DNA of 6,522 bases from an uncultured Bacilli bacterium. Its GTDB lineage: Bacteria; Bacillota_I; Bacilli_A; RF39; UBA660. This document shows positions 5,905 through 6,522 of the stretch, piece after piece. The DNA lies in NCBI GenBank assembly GCA_944358565.1, contig CALVRK010000060.1, forward strand, positions 1 through 6,522, written 5' to 3'. The notes beneath the pieces were generated by a model. That model was not told where the DNA came from. It ran no database searches and worked only from the letters and a program-made list of their open reading frames with translations. Made by a program: the position numbers and the translations under genes. Positions within the stretch are counted from its first letter, which is position 1. Each line of letters starts with the position of its first letter.

Positions 5905-5910
5905 TATAAT
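5905..5910 (+). promoter_or_regulatory. Possible -10 box of cysE
   Basis: TATAAT matches the -10 consensus exactly, but the -35 region (TAAACT at 5882 for 17-base spacing) is poor. The ribosome site AGGTGAT begins at the next base (5911). A start at the usual distance would fall near 5917 and cut most of the ribosome site from the message. Either initiation is unusually close, or the real promoter is elsewhere. The spacer also holds a 12-base palindrome, AAGTTTAAACTT (5877-5888). Confidence 0.3.
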
Positions 5911-5922
5911 AGGTGATATGTA

Positions 5923-6414
5923 ATGAAGTTATATAAAGAATTTTTAGAAGCTGTTAAAAAAAATGATCCATCATTTAAAAGTAAGTTAGAAGTGTTTTTA
6001 TTTCCAGGTTTTTGGGCTTTAGTTTTTTATAAGTTTTCACGTTATTTTTATTTAAAAAAACATTTCTTTTGGTCAAGATTTTGGATGGAATTTGGGAAAA
6101 GGCTTACTAGTATAGAAATTCATCCTGGCGCACTTATAGGTAAAAGATTATTTATTGATCATGGTTTTGGAGTGGTGATAGGTGAGACGGCAGTAATAGG
6201 TGATGATGTTATTATTTATCATGGAGTTACTTTAGGAGGAACAGGAAAAGAATGGGGTAAAAGACACCCTAATGTTGGAAATAGAGTAATGATAGGGGCG
6301 GGCGCTAAAGTGCTTGGCAATATTAATATTGGCGATGATGTTAAGATAGGAGCTAATGCTGTTATTTTAAAAGATGTGGAGAGTAATGAAACAGCTGTTG
6401 GTATTTATAAATAA
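5923..6414 (+). CDS. cysE: Serine O-acetyltransferase, short form with clipped C-terminus
   Basis: This cytoplasmic enzyme transfers acetyl from acetyl-CoA to L-serine, giving O-acetylserine for cysteine synthesis. Its 163 residues match the short CysE/EpsC type. An N-terminal helical region (1-60) precedes a left-handed beta-helix of hexapeptide repeats (about 64-161). Catalytic His80 is in IDHGFGVVIGETA; Glu65 in IEIHPGA takes the place of the E. coli dyad Asp143, as is common in short forms; His115 lies in the conserved GKRHP loop after VTLGGTGK. The family normally continues VGIPAR or VGIPAK and beyond, but here it ends VGIYK, so the last coil and tail are missing. No continuation is seen in the other frames after the stop, so a simple recent frameshift is unlikely. 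ATG 5923 follows AGGTGAT by five bases. It stands alone between two terminators. A related serine/sugar acetyltransferase role is less likely. Confidence 0.9.
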   Translation: MKLYKEFLEAVKKNDPSFKSKLEVFLFPGFWALVFYKFSRYFYLKKHFFWSRFWMEFGKRLTSIEIHPGALIGKRLFIDHGFGVVIGETAVIGDDVIIYHGVTLGGTGKEWGKRHPNVGNRVMIGAGAKVLGNINIGDDVKIGANAVILKDVESNETAVGIYK

Positions 6415-6450
6415 AAAATAAGTTTATATTTTATTATAGACTTATTTTTT
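6413..6450 (+). terminator. Long hairpin terminator after cysE
   Basis: The arms 6413-6428 and 6435-6450 form a 16-base-pair stem with a single U-G pair and a six-base loop. The 5' arm starts with six A, including the last two bases of the cysE stop codon, and the 3' arm ends with six T. Because A-run and T-run are symmetric it could also stop transcription from the opposite strand. Confidence 0.85.
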
Positions 6451-6498
6451 ATTTACTAGGAATTTGCTTTGTAAAAGGTAAAAGTTTGCAAAAAGTTA

Positions 6499-6522
6499 TT
6501 TACAAAAACAATTGTTTGTGAT
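6499..6522 (+). promoter_or_regulatory. Promoter cut by the right edge
   Basis: TTTACA (6499-6504) is a good -35 preceded by an A/T-rich stretch. Seventeen bases on, the window ends at TGAT (6519-6522), which fits the first four bases of an extended -10 (TGnTATAAT). The rest of the -10 lies outside, so this is a prediction. No gene is seen between 6451 and the edge. Confidence 0.35.
6503..6520. repeat. Imperfect palindrome inside the right-edge promoter
   Basis: CAAAAACAATTGTTTGTG is an 18-base inverted repeat centred between 6511 and 6512 with a single mismatched pair. It fills the spacer of the predicted promoter, where a dimeric repressor could bind. The protein is unknown, and AT-rich DNA produces such palindromes by chance. 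Confidence 0.4.

Noticed and set aside
1..6522. Reassignment of TGA to tryptophan (code 4), suggested by the low GC
   Set aside because: Trp codons checked in gatB, aspS, the 234-aa protein and cysE are all TGG, and no reading frame needs TGA as sense.

Overview
The window is AT-rich, gene-dense DNA with every complete gene on the + strand. It looks like a low-GC Gram-positive bacterium (Bacillota: Bacilli, Erysipelotrichia or RF39-like, or Clostridia). The signs are AGGAGG/GAGGTGAT-type ribosome binding sites, TTGACA/TATAAT promoters, U-tailed intrinsic terminators, a tRNA with encoded CCA, and Firmicutes-style gene families. All tryptophans checked use TGG, and the nine stop codons are eight TAA and one TAG, so nothing suggests TGA recoding. 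The species cannot be named from this sequence.

Layout. (1) 1-2418: the 3' part of gatB (Asp/Glu-tRNA amidotransferase subunit B) followed four bases later by a complete aspS, ending at a terminator. The AspRS carries a His in its anticodon-binding domain that is typical of non-discriminating enzymes, which fits its pairing with GatCAB. (2) 2419-3799: three genes of unknown function. They are a 234-aa single-pass membrane protein, a 42-aa Lys/Asn-rich peptide with a strong ribosome binding site, and a 113-aa small membrane protein. (3) 3803-3983: tRNA-Ser(GCU) with a consensus promoter and an intrinsic terminator. (4) 3985-5872: a YtrA-type GntR repressor with a TTG start, an ABC ATPase and an ABC-2-like permease. 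They overlap by a few bases, lie behind one strong promoter with a candidate operator at the start of transcription, and end at a terminator. (5) 5873-6450: a short serine O-acetyltransferase (cysE/epsC type) whose C-terminus is clipped, with a long hairpin terminator. (6) 6451-6522: non-coding DNA that appears to hold the start of a promoter, with a palindrome inside it, for a gene beyond the right edge.

How it works together. gatB-aspS would make Asp-tRNA(Asn) and convert it to Asn-tRNA(Asn). The GntR-ABC module is probably a self-regulated exporter or envelope-stress system. CysE supplies O-acetylserine for cysteine synthesis. Most of the window is ordinary chromosomal housekeeping DNA. 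The parts least explained by known families are the three unknown genes at 2473-3799. I saw no mobile element, CRISPR array, phage gene or obvious defence system.
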